Below are positions 43,673 through 52,507 of a stretch of 64,000 nucleotides of DNA, piece by piece (the first letter of the stretch is position 1; every line of letters starts with the position of its first letter). Under the pieces are notes generated by a model. That model did no database searches and had not been told where the DNA came from. It was given only the letters and a program-made list of their open reading frames with translations. A program made the position numbers and the translations under genes. The stretch lies in the NCBI RefSeq assembly GCF_008704425.1, contig NZ_CP023696.1, positions 978,501 to 1,042,500 of the forward strand. Direction: 5' to 3'. Origin of the DNA: Streptomyces fradiae ATCC 10745 = DSM 40063 (GTDB taxonomy: Bacteria; Actinomycetota; Actinomycetes; Streptomycetales; Streptomycetaceae).

Positions 43673-46095
43673 CGGTTCCCCTTCCGCTCGGGGCCTTCGA
43701 CCGCCCGCGTGACCGTCGTCCGCAGGCCCTTCTCGATCCGGTCGGCGACGCCCCGCGCCTCGTGGCCGAGCCCCGCCTGCGCGGGTGCGGTCGTCTGGCC
43801 CTTGGCCATCGCCTGCGCGGCGGGCTGCGGGTGGAGCACCGCCCGGCCGTCCGCGAAGCCGGACACCCCGTATACGACGACGGGCATCTCGGTGAGGACG
43901 TTCACGTGCCAGCTTCCGCGCTGCGCGTTGCCGAACCGGGCGGCGACGGTGCCGGGGGCGGCGAGCGCGGGCGGCATCAGGTCGGGGCTCCCGCCGAGGC
44001 CGCCGGTGGTGAAGCGGGTGCGGAGCGCGGCCATGTCGGCCGGGGCGGTGTCGAGGAAGACCAGGCCGACGGTGGTGACGCTGCTGGAGGTGGCGTCGGT
44101 GTACGTGGCGCGGAGCACGCGCCGGCAGCCGGCCGGCGCGAGGGTGGCGGCCAGCCGCGGCTGGAGGACGGCGGCGCAGGACGCGTCGGGTGCGACGGCG
44201 ACCCGGGTCCAGACGCGGTCGGCCCCGCCGGGGCCGGCGCCGTCCCCCGCGAGGGTGCGCGGGAAGAGGGTGTCGACCGGGGTGCTGTGCCAGAGGGTCC
44301 CCGCCTCGGTGTACGCGGTGCGGCGCGGGGTGGCGTCGGGGTCCCGGAGCAGCCAGGCGCCGACGGCCGCGCCGCCGATGAGGCCCACTCCGAGGACCAG
44401 GCACGCGACGGCCGCCGTCAGCCGGCCGGTGCGCGGCGCCTCCGGGACGGGGCGCAGCCGTACGGTCGTCTCGGGTGCCGTCTCGGGCGGAGCCGCCCGG
44501 TAGGCGGGCGGGGTGGCGGGGCGGGCGTCCGGCAGGGGGCGGTGATGGGCCGGGGTGTGGTGGGCCGGGGTGTGGTGGGCCGGGGTGTGGTGGGCCGGGG
44601 TGTGGTGGGCCGGGGTGTGGTGGGCCGGGGTGTGGTGGCGGGGCTCTGCTGGGCGGTGGTTCTCCGGGGCGGCGTGGCGGTGGGGGGAGGCCGCGTGGCG
44701 GGGGGCGGGCTCGGTGTGGCGGTGCGGCTCGGCCGGACGAGGCGCGGGCGTGCCGGGTGTGCCGGGTGTGCCCGGAGCGGAGGCCGGTGCCGCACCGCGT
44801 CCCGGCGGTGCGGCGGGGGGTGGCGGTGCGGTCGGCCGGTGCGCGGGCGCACCGGCAGCCGTCGCTTCCCGCTGGGGGGCGGGGCGTGGTGGAGCCTGCC
44901 GGGGTACGCCCGGCGGGGCGGGGGCGGGACTCGGCGCGCACTGGCCGGCCTCGCCGGTCCGGCGGGAGGCGGCCGCTTCGTTGGGCGGTGCGGGCGGCGG
45001 GGTCCGGCGGGGGACCTCCGGCCGGCCGGGAGCCGTCGCTTCGTTCGGCGGGGCGGGACGCGGCGGCTGCCCGGATATGCCGGACCGGCCGGGGGCGGCT
45101 TGGCCCTTCGGCGGTACGGCCGGTGACGGGGCGGCACCCTGCGGGGGCGCGCCCTGCCGGCCGGTCGACGGGCGGGCGGGATCGGCGGGCGGGCGGCCCG
45201 CGTCGGGTGCCTGCCGGGTACGGCCTTCCGGGAGCCCGGTGGCGGCGGGGCGCGCGGGCTCGGCCGCGGGAGCGGTGTCGCTGTGGGGCGCCGGGGGCGG
45301 CGCCGGCGTGCCGGGGCGGTCGACGGGGCGCTGCGCGGGGGCGGACGTGGACGGGCGGGCCTCGGTGGGGCGACCAGCCGGTGCCTGAGCCGGGGTCGGC
45401 GTGGCGGGGCCTGCGGTGGTGGGGTGCGAGGAGGGGCCCCGGGGCGCCCGGTCCGGGGCGGCGGACGGGGCGGGGGCACCGGTCGGGGCGGGGGCACCGG
45501 TCGGGGCGGGCGTACGGCCCGGCTCCGGAGCCTCGGGCGGCGCGGGAGCCGCCGTACCCGCCGCCGGGGCGAGCGACCGCGCCGGGGTCTGCGCGGGGCG
45601 CGAGGGGGTGTCGGACGGCGGAGTCCGGTCCGGAGCGGGGGCCTGGGGCGGCGCGGAAGCCACGGGGTGCGCCGTGGTCCGGTGCCGCGTGGGGCTCTGG
45701 GCTCCGGCCGGGGTGGCGGGGGGCGCCGGGGCGTCGGAGCCGGTCGGGGCGAGCGACCGCGTCGGCGCTTCCGGCGGGGCGACGGGCTGTGCGGAGGACT
45801 CCGGACCGGTCCGGGTGGCGGGGGGCGCCGGGGCGTCGGAGCCGGTCGGGGCGGCGGACCGCGCCGGGGGCTCGGCCTCGGCCGGAGCGCCGGGTCGCGC
45901 GGGGGCCTTCGGGCCGGGCGAGGTCGTGGGGTGCGCGGGGGCGGCTCGGGTGGGGAGGTGCGGCTCCGGGGCCGGGGGCGCTTCGGGGCGGGCGGCGGGC
46001 GCCGGGGCCGGCTGCGGCGGGATGGGGCGCAGGCGGGTGGTGGTCTCCTGCGGGGCCTCGGGCCGGGGAGCCGGGCGCCGTGCCTCGGTGCTCAT
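43669..46095 (-). CDS. Large Pro/Ala/His-rich single-pass membrane protein
   Basis: 808 residues. Residues 1-550 are a disordered Pro/Ala/Thr/Arg-rich region, starting near TTRLRPIPPQP and containing six copies of a HHTPA-like pentapeptide at about 486-515. One membrane helix follows (about 559-580: VACLVLGVGLIGGAAVGAWLL) and then a folded domain of about 230 residues, probably outside, with two Cys (SCAAVLQPR and GCRRVLRATY) that could form a disulfide. ATG 46095 has GAGGGGGG upstream. It overlaps the mycosin gene by ATGA. I do not recognise the extracellular domain. The N-terminal RLRP motif recurs near residue 545 (TVRLRPVPE). Confidence 0.8.
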   Translation of the reverse strand: MSTEARRPAPRPEAPQETTTRLRPIPPQPAPAPAARPEAPPAPEPHLPTRAAPAHPTTSPGPKAPARPGAPAEAEPPARSAAPTGSDAPAPPATRTGPESSAQPVAPPEAPTRSLAPTGSDAPAPPATPAGAQSPTRHRTTAHPVASAPPQAPAPDRTPPSDTPSRPAQTPARSLAPAAGTAAPAPPEAPEPGRTPAPTGAPAPTGAPAPSAAPDRAPRGPSSHPTTAGPATPTPAQAPAGRPTEARPSTSAPAQRPVDRPGTPAPPPAPHSDTAPAAEPARPAATGLPEGRTRQAPDAGRPPADPARPSTGRQGAPPQGAAPSPAVPPKGQAAPGRSGISGQPPRPAPPNEATAPGRPEVPRRTPPPAPPNEAAASRRTGEAGQCAPSPAPAPPGVPRQAPPRPAPQREATAAGAPAHRPTAPPPPAAPPGRGAAPASAPGTPGTPGTPAPRPAEPHRHTEPAPRHAASPHRHAAPENHRPAEPRHHTPAHHTPAHHTPAHHTPAHHTPAHHTPAHHRPLPDARPATPPAYRAAPPETAPETTVRLRPVPEAPRTGRLTAAVACLVLGVGLIGGAAVGAWLLRDPDATPRRTAYTEAGTLWHSTPVDTLFPRTLAGDGAGPGGADRVWTRVAVAPDASCAAVLQPRLAATLAPAGCRRVLRATYTDATSSSVTTVGLVFLDTAPADMAALRTRFTTGGLGGSPDLMPPALAAPGTVAARFGNAQRGSWHVNVLTEMPVVVYGVSGFADGRAVLHPQPAAQAMAKGQTTAPAQAGLGHEARGVADRIEKGLRTTVTRAVEGPERKGNR
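44551..44640. repeat. Six 15-bp tandem repeats encoding a His-rich pentapeptide
   Basis: Six copies of CGGGGTGTGGTGGGC (the last with a changed end) in the gene for the large membrane protein. They encode six HHTPA-like pentapeptides, on the cytoplasmic side if the single helix is oriented with the folded domain outside. A 41-bp direct repeat elsewhere in the same gene lies at 45711-45751 and 45813-45853. Confidence 0.92.
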
Positions 46096-46279
46096 CCGCC
46101 CCCCTCGTACGCATGCCGTCGACGCCGTCGGGGCAGGCCCGCGCACCGGCGTGTAGCCGTCACTCTAAAGGCTGTGGGCGGGCCCGCGGGAACGCGGCCG
46201 CAGGTCGGGGCGGATCTGACCGGAACGTCCCGTCCACGGCCACTACCCCCTGGTAACGGGGTCTGGCACGCTCGGGCCC

Positions 46280-47482
46280 ATGACTCCCCGTGCCGCTGAC
46301 CGCGCCCGCTTCGACCGGGCGACCGCGCATCTCGACGCGCCCCTCGCCCTGGTGGATCTGGACGCCTTCGACGCGAACGCCGAGGACCTCCTCCGGCGTG
46401 CCGGGGGCAAGCCCGTGCGGGTCGCCAGCAAGTCGCTGCGCTGCCGGGCGCTGCTGGAACGAGCGCTGGCCCGGCCCGGTTTCGCGGGGGTGATGTCGTT
46501 CACGCTGGCCGAGTCGCTGTGGCTGGCGCGGGCCGGTTTCGGCGACGTGCTGCTGGCCTATCCGTCGGCGGACCGGGCCGGTTTCGCCGAGCTGGCCGCC
46601 GACGCGAAGCTCGCGCGGGCCGTCACGGTGACGGTGGACGACCCGGCGCAGCTCGACCTGGTGGACGCGGCACGCGGGGACGGCCGGGAGGAGGTGCGGG
46701 TCTGCCTGGAGCTGGACACGTCGCTGCGGCTGCTGGGCGGGCGGATACGGATCGGCGCGCGGCGCTCGCCGCTGCGGGATCCGGCCGAACTGGCGGAGCT
46801 GGCACGGTCGGTGGCGCGGCGGCCCGGGTTCCGGCTGGTGGGGGTCATGGCGTACGAGGGGCATGTCGCGGGGGTCGGTGACGCGGTGGTGGGGCGTCCG
46901 CTGCATTCGCGGGCGGTGCGGCTGATGCAGGCGGTGGCGCGGCGGGAGCTGGCGGAGCGGCGCGCGGCGGTGGTGGCGGCCGTACGGGAGGTCGCGCCGG
47001 ACCTGGAGTTCGTGAACGGCGGCGGCACGGGCAGCGTCCAGCACACGGCGGCCGAGGAGGCGGTGACGGAGGTCGCGGCCGGGTCGGGGCTGTACGTGCC
47101 GAGGCTGTTCGACGACTACACGTCGTTCAGCGGCCGGCCCGCCGCCCTGTTCGCGCTGCCGGTGGTGCGGCGCCCGGGGGTGGGCGCCGTGACGGTGCTG
47201 GGCGGCGGTTACCCGGCTTCGGGCGCGCCCGGCCGGGACCGGCTGCCGGTGCCCTACCTGCCGGAGGGGCTGCGGTACGACCCGGTGGAGGGGGCCGGCG
47301 AGGTGCAGACGCCGCTGCTGGGGTCGGCCGCCGACGACCTGCTGATCGGCGACAAGGTGTGGTTCCGGCACGCGAAGGCGGGCGAGCTGTGCGAGCGGTT
47401 CGACCGGCTGCACCTGGTGGAGGGCGACCGGGTGACGGGCGCCGTGCCGACGTACCGGGGCGAGGGGCGGGCCTTCCTGTAG
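46280..47482 (+). CDS. PLP-dependent amino acid deaminase/aldolase (D-threonine aldolase / alanine racemase fold)
   Basis: 400 residues. The alanine-racemase-type barrel begins LDAPLALVDLDAFDANAEDL, with the cofactor lysine K51 in RVASKSLRCRALLE. Later segments are FRLVGVMAYEGHVAG, FVNGGGTGSVQHTA and a C-terminal barrel with GDKVWFRHAKAGELCERF, typical of D-serine dehydratase/D-threonine aldolase-like proteins that use a metal with PLP. The substrate is uncertain. It is divergent from the large membrane-protein gene. Confidence 0.88.
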   Translation: MTPRAADRARFDRATAHLDAPLALVDLDAFDANAEDLLRRAGGKPVRVASKSLRCRALLERALARPGFAGVMSFTLAESLWLARAGFGDVLLAYPSADRAGFAELAADAKLARAVTVTVDDPAQLDLVDAARGDGREEVRVCLELDTSLRLLGGRIRIGARRSPLRDPAELAELARSVARRPGFRLVGVMAYEGHVAGVGDAVVGRPLHSRAVRLMQAVARRELAERRAAVVAAVREVAPDLEFVNGGGTGSVQHTAAEEAVTEVAAGSGLYVPRLFDDYTSFSGRPAALFALPVVRRPGVGAVTVLGGGYPASGAPGRDRLPVPYLPEGLRYDPVEGAGEVQTPLLGSAADDLLIGDKVWFRHAKAGELCERFDRLHLVEGDRVTGAVPTYRGEGRAFL

Positions 47483-47650
47483 CGGAGCGGCCATCGCCTC
47501 CATGGCGCGGGTCGGGCCGCCGGGGCGGTCGGGCGCCGTGGCGGTCGGGCGCCGGGCGGGCCGGCCGTCGCCGCGCGCGGGGGCGCCGGGATGGTCGGCG
47601 GAGCGCCGGAGCGGGTCGGCGGGGCGCCGGGGGGCGGCGGGGCGCCGGGG

Positions 47651-48661
47651 TCAGCCGCCGGGGGCGATGCTGCTGCCCACGCCGCCGCCCGTGGGGCCGC
47701 CGACGGGCCGGATGCCCCGCGTGATCTCGTCCATCAGGGAGAGCGGCGGCCCGCCCGGCCCCGCGTCGAAGGCGAACCGCACGGCGACGGGCTGCTCCGT
47801 GCCGCTCGGCGACGGGAAGACCAGCGACTGGACATGGCCGCCGGGGCCCTCGCCGGTGGTGACCCGCCAGCGGACCAGGTAGCCGGTGCGGCCGGCCACG
47901 ACGGTCTCGCGGGCGGCGACGACCTGGTGCGACCTCACCCCGCCGTACGGGCTGCCGCCGAGCACGTCCTCGCCGTACAGCTCCTCGGCGGCGTGCGCGA
48001 CGTCCGCCTCTGCCATCGCCTTCGGGGTGGGCGCGGCGGAGGCGAGCGTGCGGGACACGACACGGCCGTACGGGCACGCGCGGGATCCGGCGGGGCAGGT
48101 GCGCTCGTCGGTGGTGGCCATGACCGCCCCCTGCCCGACGCCGTACTCGGGCCGCCGCCAGCCCGCCGGGACGGGCAGGGTGACGCCGTTGAGCTGGTCG
48201 ACGAGGACGGAGCCGTCGTCCGCGGGGGCGGCGGACGGCGGGGCCGTGGCGGGTTCGGCGGACGGCTGCGGCGGGGCCGGTGCGGGGGGCGCGGGCCGGG
48301 CGGAGCCGGGGCCCGTGGCCGGTCCGGCGGCGGGTGGCCGCCGCGCTTCGGGGCCGCCGTCGCCGCCGGGGCGCAGGAGGAGGGCGCCCGCCACGACCGC
48401 CGCCACGGCGAGCGCCGCGACGGCCGCCTGGACCGCCCGGCCGCCGGACCGCCGGGGCGGGACCACGACCGCGGTGGGGTACGGGGCGGGCGGGACGGGC
48501 GGGGCCGCGGGGGTCGCGGGCGGGGGGACGACCGCCGCCCGGGGCTGCGCGGCGCCGTCCGCCGGGCGGGTGTGCCCGGTCCACGCCGTACCGTCCCACC
48601 AGCGCTCGGCGGCGGGCGCGGCCGGGTCCGGGTACCAGCCCGGCGGAGTCGTCATGCTCAT
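47651..48661 (-). CDS. DUF2510 membrane protein
   Basis: 336 residues. The N-terminal DUF2510 motif is TTPPGWYPDPAAPAAERWWDGTAWTGH. A Pro-rich stretch and one membrane segment (about 78-98: VQAAVAALAVAAVVAGALLL) follow, then a Pro/Ala linker and an extracellular domain of about 190 residues with a CPAGSRACPYG cysteine pair. Function unknown. A -10-like TACCCT (complement of 48668-48673) is six bases before the ATG, suggesting leaderless transcription. Downstream, 47500-47650 is G/C-rich repeated GGGGCGCCGGG sequence without a gene. Confidence 0.8.
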   Translation of the reverse strand: MSMTTPPGWYPDPAAPAAERWWDGTAWTGHTRPADGAAQPRAAVVPPPATPAAPPVPPAPYPTAVVVPPRRSGGRAVQAAVAALAVAAVVAGALLLRPGGDGGPEARRPPAAGPATGPGSARPAPPAPAPPQPSAEPATAPPSAAPADDGSVLVDQLNGVTLPVPAGWRRPEYGVGQGAVMATTDERTCPAGSRACPYGRVVSRTLASAAPTPKAMAEADVAHAAEELYGEDVLGGSPYGGVRSHQVVAARETVVAGRTGYLVRWRVTTGEGPGGHVQSLVFPSPSGTEQPVAVRFAFDAGPGGPPLSLMDEITRGIRPVGGPTGGGVGSSIAPGG

Positions 48662-48681
48662 GCTGCCAGGGTAGTCAGCGG

Positions 48682-49680
48682 TCAGAGCGGGGTGACGTAG
48701 GCGCCGGAGATTCCGCCGTCGACGAGGAAGTCGGTGGCGTTGACGAAGGAGGCGTCGTCGCTGGCGAGGAAGGCGACCGCGGCGGCGATCTCCTCGGCTT
48801 CGGCGAAGCGGCCGAGGGGGATGTGGACCAGGCGGCGCGCGGCCCGTTCGGGGTCCTTCGCGAACAGTTCGCGCAGCAGCGGGGTGTTGACCGGGCCGGG
48901 GCACAGGGCGTTGACGCGGATGCCCTCGCGGGCGAACTGCACGCCGAGCTCGCGGGAGAGGGCCAGGACGCCGCCCTTGGACGCGGTGTAGGAGATCTGC
49001 GAGGTGGCGGCGCCCATGCGGGCGACGAAGGAGGCGGTGTTGACGATGGAGCCCCGGCCCTGGCGGCGCATGTAGGGGATGGCGGCCTTGCAGCAGAGGT
49101 AGACGGAGGTGAGGTTGACCTCCTGGACGCGTTTCCACGCCTCCAGGCCGGTCTCCAGGATGGAGTCGTCGTCGGGCGGGGAGATCCCGGCGTTGTTGAA
49201 GGCGACGTCCACGCTGCCGTAGGTGTCGTAGGCGGCCCTGAACAGCGCCTCGACCTGGTCGGGGTCGGTGACGTCGACGTGGGCGAACAGGCCCCCGACC
49301 TCGTCGGCGGCGGCCTTGCCCGCGCTCTGGTCGATGTCGCCGCACACCACGTGGGCGCCCTCGGCGGCGAGCCGGCGGGCGGTGGCCAGCCCGATACCGC
49401 TGCCGGCACCGGTGACCACGGCGGTACGGCCTTCGAGCCGGCGGCAGACGGGACCCGCCCCGGTGGCCGCCGCCGGGTCGGGCGCCGGGGCAGCGGAAGC
49501 GGGGCCGGGCGCAGGGGTGCCGGAAGCGGGGCCGGGCGCCGGCTCGGGCGCCGCGGAGGTCTGTGCCGCGGGGGTCTGTGCCGCGGGGGTCTGTGCCGTG
49601 GAGGCCGGCGCCCCGGGGGCCGGCGCCCCGGGGGCGGTGGCCGGGCGGGAGGAGGGCGGCTCGGGGGCGGTACGGGTCAT
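48682..49680 (-). CDS. Short-chain dehydrogenase/reductase with long N-terminal extension
   Basis: 332 residues. The SDR fold starts near residue 84: cofactor motif TGAGSGIG at 90-97, NNAG at 162-165, and catalytic S217, Y231 and K235 (YTASK). Residues 1-80 are an Ala/Pro/Thr-rich extension not expected in the family, with TPAAQ repeats coded by 15-bp units. No internal ATG, GTG or TTG next to the fold offers a shorter start. It is last in the operon with the aldehyde dehydrogenase and GlnA4-like synthetase, so it may oxidise gamma-glutamylethanolamide to the aldehyde; that is inference from context. Confidence 0.85.
   Translation of the reverse strand: MTRTAPEPPSSRPATAPGAPAPGAPASTAQTPAAQTPAAQTSAAPEPAPGPASGTPAPGPASAAPAPDPAAATGAGPVCRRLEGRTAVVTGAGSGIGLATARRLAAEGAHVVCGDIDQSAGKAAADEVGGLFAHVDVTDPDQVEALFRAAYDTYGSVDVAFNNAGISPPDDDSILETGLEAWKRVQEVNLTSVYLCCKAAIPYMRRQGRGSIVNTASFVARMGAATSQISYTASKGGVLALSRELGVQFAREGIRVNALCPGPVNTPLLRELFAKDPERAARRLVHIPLGRFAEAEEIAAAVAFLASDDASFVNATDFLVDGGISGAYVTPL
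49561..49605. repeat. Three 15-bp tandem repeats in the SDR gene's 5' region
   Basis: Units CTGTGCCGCGGGGGT at 49561-49575 and 49576-49590, then a diverged third copy to 49605. They encode the TPAAQ-like repeats of the N-terminal extension. Confidence 0.85.
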
Positions 49681-49683
49681 GGG

Positions 49684-51048
49684 TCAGCCTTCCGTGCTGA
49701 TGAAGACGTTCTTGGTCTCGGTGAAGGCGGTGAGGGCGTCGGGGCCCAGCTCGCGGCCCACGCCGGACTGCTTGAAGCCGCCGAACGGGGTCCAGTAGCG
49801 GACGCTGGAGTGGGAGTTGACGGAGAGGTTGCCGGCCTGGACGGCGCGGGAGACGCGCAGGGCGCGGCCCACGTCCCGGGTCCAGACGGAGCCGGACAGG
49901 CCGTAGTCGGTGGCGTTGGCGAGGCGTACGGCGTCGTCCTCGTCGTCGAAGGGCAGGACGACGGCGACGGGGCCGAAGACCTCCTCGGTGGCGGCGGGCG
50001 CGTCGGGGGCGAGGCCGGTGAGGACGGTCGGCGGGTACCAGAAGCCGGGCCCGGGCGGGGCGCTGCCGCGCAGGGCCTCGGCGCCGTCGGGGACGTAGGA
50101 CCGTACGCGCTCGAGCTGGGCGCGGGAGATGAGCGGGCCCATCTGGGTCCGCTCGTCGGCCGGGTCCCCGACGGCGACCTCCTCCAGGGCGGGGCCGAGG
50201 AGTTCGAGGAACCGGTCGTACGTGGTGCGCTGCACGAGGACGCGGGATCGGGCGCAGCAGTCCTGGCCGGCGTTGTCGAGGAACGACATGGGGGCGGCGA
50301 GGGCGGCGGCCTCGACGTCGGCGTCGGCGAAGACGATGTTGGGGCTCTTGCCGCCGAGTTCCAGGGTGACGCGCTTGACGCGGTCGGCGCACCGGGCCAT
50401 GACGCCCTTGCCGACGCGTACGGACCCGGTGAAGACGATCTTGGCGACGCCGGGGTGGTCGACCAGGGCGGCGCCGGCGACGGCGCCCTCGCCGGGGAGG
50501 ACCTGCAACAGGTGCTCGGGCAGGCCCGCTTCGAGGGCGAGTGCGGCCAGGCGCAGGGCGGTGAGCGGGGTGGTCTCGGCCGGTTTGAGGAGGACGGCGT
50601 TGCCCGCGGCGAGGGCGGGGGCGGCGCCCCAGGCGGCGATCGGCATGGGGAAGTTCCAGGGGGCGATGACGCCGACCACGCCGAGGGGTTCGAGGAAGGT
50701 GACGTCCACCCCGCCGGGCACGGGGATCTGGCGCCCCGTGAGGCGCTCCACTCCCCCGGCGGCGTAGTCGAGGAGGTCGCGGACGTTGCCGGCCTCCCAG
50801 CGGGCGTTGCCGATGGTGTGCCCGGCCTCACGGACCTCCAGGAGGGCCAGCTCCTCCAGGTGGGCGTCGACGGTGGCGGCGAAGCGGCGCAGGAGCCGGG
50901 CGCGGTCGGCGGGGGCGGCGGCGGCCCAGGCCCGCTGGGCTCGGGCGGCGCGGGTGACGGCGGCGTCGACGTCCTCGGGGGTGGTGGCGGGGACGGTGGC
51001 GATCCGCTCGCCGGTGGCGGGGTTCAGGACGTGGAGCTCGGTGGTCAC
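49684..51048 (-). CDS. NAD(P)-dependent aldehyde dehydrogenase
   Basis: 454 residues. Family motifs include APWNFPM, the general base E230 in TLELGGKSPN, and the catalytic C264 in GQDCCARSR, followed by EEVFGPVAVVLPF. GTG start at 51048, seven bases after the GlnA4-like gene; the SDR gene follows after three bases. In the proposed pathway it would oxidise gamma-glutamyl-acetaldehyde (from ethanolamine) to the acid. The substrate is inferred from the neighbours. Confidence 0.93.
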   Translation of the reverse strand: MTTELHVLNPATGERIATVPATTPEDVDAAVTRAARAQRAWAAAAPADRARLLRRFAATVDAHLEELALLEVREAGHTIGNARWEAGNVRDLLDYAAGGVERLTGRQIPVPGGVDVTFLEPLGVVGVIAPWNFPMPIAAWGAAPALAAGNAVLLKPAETTPLTALRLAALALEAGLPEHLLQVLPGEGAVAGAALVDHPGVAKIVFTGSVRVGKGVMARCADRVKRVTLELGGKSPNIVFADADVEAAALAAPMSFLDNAGQDCCARSRVLVQRTTYDRFLELLGPALEEVAVGDPADERTQMGPLISRAQLERVRSYVPDGAEALRGSAPPGPGFWYPPTVLTGLAPDAPAATEEVFGPVAVVLPFDDEDDAVRLANATDYGLSGSVWTRDVGRALRVSRAVQAGNLSVNSHSSVRYWTPFGGFKQSGVGRELGPDALTAFTETKNVFISTEG

Positions 51049-51055
51049 GTCGGCC

Positions 51056-52432
51056 TCACATGCGTTCGAAGGAGCGGCGCAGTTCCCAGTCGGTGACGGC
51101 GGCGTCGAAGGCGGCCAGTTCGACGCGGGCCATGTTCAGGTAGTGGGCGACGACGTCCTCGCCGAAGGCGGCCTTGGCGAGGTCGCTGGTCTCCCACAGC
51201 TCGGCGGCCTCGCGCAGCGTGGTGGGGACGTGCGCGTGGTCGCCCGCGTAGGCGTTGCCGGTGCAGGGCGGGGGGAGTTCGAGGCGCTGCTCGATGCCGT
51301 GGAGACCGGCGGCGACGAGCCCGGCGACGGCGAGGTACGGGTTGACGTCGCCGCCGGGGAGGCGGTTCTCGAAGCGGGTGGAGGGGCCGCGGCCGACGAC
51401 GCGCAGGGCGCAGGTGCGGTTGTCGTGGCCCCAGGCGACGGCGGTCGGGGCGAACGAGCCGGGCTGGAACCGCTTGTAGCTGTTGATGTGGGGGGCGTAC
51501 AGCAGGGAGAACTCGCGCAGCGCGGCGAGCTGACCGGCGAGGAAGTGGCGCATCACGGGCGAGAGGGCGGCGGATGTGCCGGGCGGGCCGCCGCCGGCCA
51601 TGGCGGCCCGCCCGTCGGCGTCCCGGAGGGAGAGGTGGATGTGGCAGGAGTTGCCCTCGCGCTCGTCGTACTTGGCCATGAAGGTGAGGGAGACGCCCTC
51701 CTGGGCGGCGATCTCCTTGGCGCCGGTCTTGTAGACGGCGTGGTGGTCGCAGGTGGTGAGCGCCTCGTCGTAGCGGAAGGCGATCTCGTGCTGGCCGGGG
51801 TTGCACTCGCCCTTGGCGGACTCGACGGTGAGCCCGGCGCCGGCCATCTCGTTGCGGATGCGGCGCAGGAGCGGTTCGACGCGGCCGGTGCCGAGGACGG
51901 AGTAGTCGACGTTGTACTGGTTGACGGGCGTCAGGCCCCGGTAGCGGGCGTCCCACGCCTGCTCGTAGGTGTCCTTGAAGACGATGAACTCCAGCTCCGT
52001 GCCGACGTGGGCGGTGTAGCCGTGGGCGGCGAGGCGGTCGAGCTGGCGGCGCAGGATCTGCCGGGGCGCCGCGGCCACGGGGGCGCCGTCGTGCCAGACG
52101 AGGTCGGCGAGGAGGAGCGCCGTACCGGGGTGCCAGGGGACGCGGCGGAGGGTGGCGGGGTCGGGGCGCAGGACGAAGTCGCCGTAGCCGGTGGACCAGG
52201 AGGCCATGGCGTAGCCGTCGACGGTGTTCATCTCGGCGTCGACGGCGAGCAGGTAGCCGCAGCCCTCCGTACCGTGCTCCAGCACCTCGTCGAGGAAGAA
52301 GGGGGCCGCGAACCGCTTGCCCTGGAGTCTGCCCTGCATGTCGGGGAAGGCCAGGACGACGGTGTCGATCTCGCCGCTCGCGACGAGGGCGCGCAGCCGG
52401 TCGGCGGGGAGCGGGGGTGTGCGGTCTGTCAC
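51056..52432 (-). CDS. glnA4: Glutamine synthetase-like gamma-glutamylethanolamide synthetase (GlnA4 type)
   Basis: 458 residues of the glutamine synthetase fold. Visible active-site segments are GTELEFIVF, the NPGQHEI glutamate/metal strand, EGNSCHIHLSL, and FENRLPGGDVNPYLAVAG, with the Arg near the phosphoryl site. It lacks the classical GlnA adenylylation region. With the permease, aldehyde dehydrogenase, gamma-glutamyl hydrolase and GntR regulator adjacent, it best fits GlnA4 of Streptomyces, which joins glutamate to ethanolamine with ATP. A polyamine or other amine substrate remains possible. GTG at 52432 has GAGGAGG eight bases upstream. Confidence 0.85.
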   Translation of the reverse strand: MTDRTPPLPADRLRALVASGEIDTVVLAFPDMQGRLQGKRFAAPFFLDEVLEHGTEGCGYLLAVDAEMNTVDGYAMASWSTGYGDFVLRPDPATLRRVPWHPGTALLLADLVWHDGAPVAAAPRQILRRQLDRLAAHGYTAHVGTELEFIVFKDTYEQAWDARYRGLTPVNQYNVDYSVLGTGRVEPLLRRIRNEMAGAGLTVESAKGECNPGQHEIAFRYDEALTTCDHHAVYKTGAKEIAAQEGVSLTFMAKYDEREGNSCHIHLSLRDADGRAAMAGGGPPGTSAALSPVMRHFLAGQLAALREFSLLYAPHINSYKRFQPGSFAPTAVAWGHDNRTCALRVVGRGPSTRFENRLPGGDVNPYLAVAGLVAAGLHGIEQRLELPPPCTGNAYAGDHAHVPTTLREAAELWETSDLAKAAFGEDVVAHYLNMARVELAAFDAAVTDWELRRSFERM

Positions 52433-52465
52433 GGGGTGGGCCTCCTCGGATCAGCCGGGAGCCAT

Positions 52466-52485
52466 AAGGTATGCCTGAGGACCTT
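52466..52485. promoter_or_regulatory. Candidate FadR/GntR operator between the synthetase and regulator genes
   Basis: Inverted repeat AAGGT-N10-ACCTT at 52466-52485 in the divergent gap. A -10-like TAAGGT (52465-52470) for the regulator overlaps it, and TACCTT on the other strand could serve the synthetase operon. The left half AAGGTATG recurs upstream of the permease gene. Confidence 0.6.
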
Positions 52486-52507
52486 TGAGGGGAAGGGGGC
52501 GGTCAAC

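Noticed and set aside
42380..46114. Single 1244-codon minus-strand frame through the mycosin and upstream region
   Set aside because: Only the last 430 codons are the mycosin. Upstream, another frame carries the conserved membrane protein, and the ATGA overlap at 43669-43672 fits two genes.
52471..52488. Five-codon ORF (MPEDL) before the FadR/GntR gene
   Set aside because: Too short, lies inside the inverted repeat, no ribosome-binding site; likely chance.
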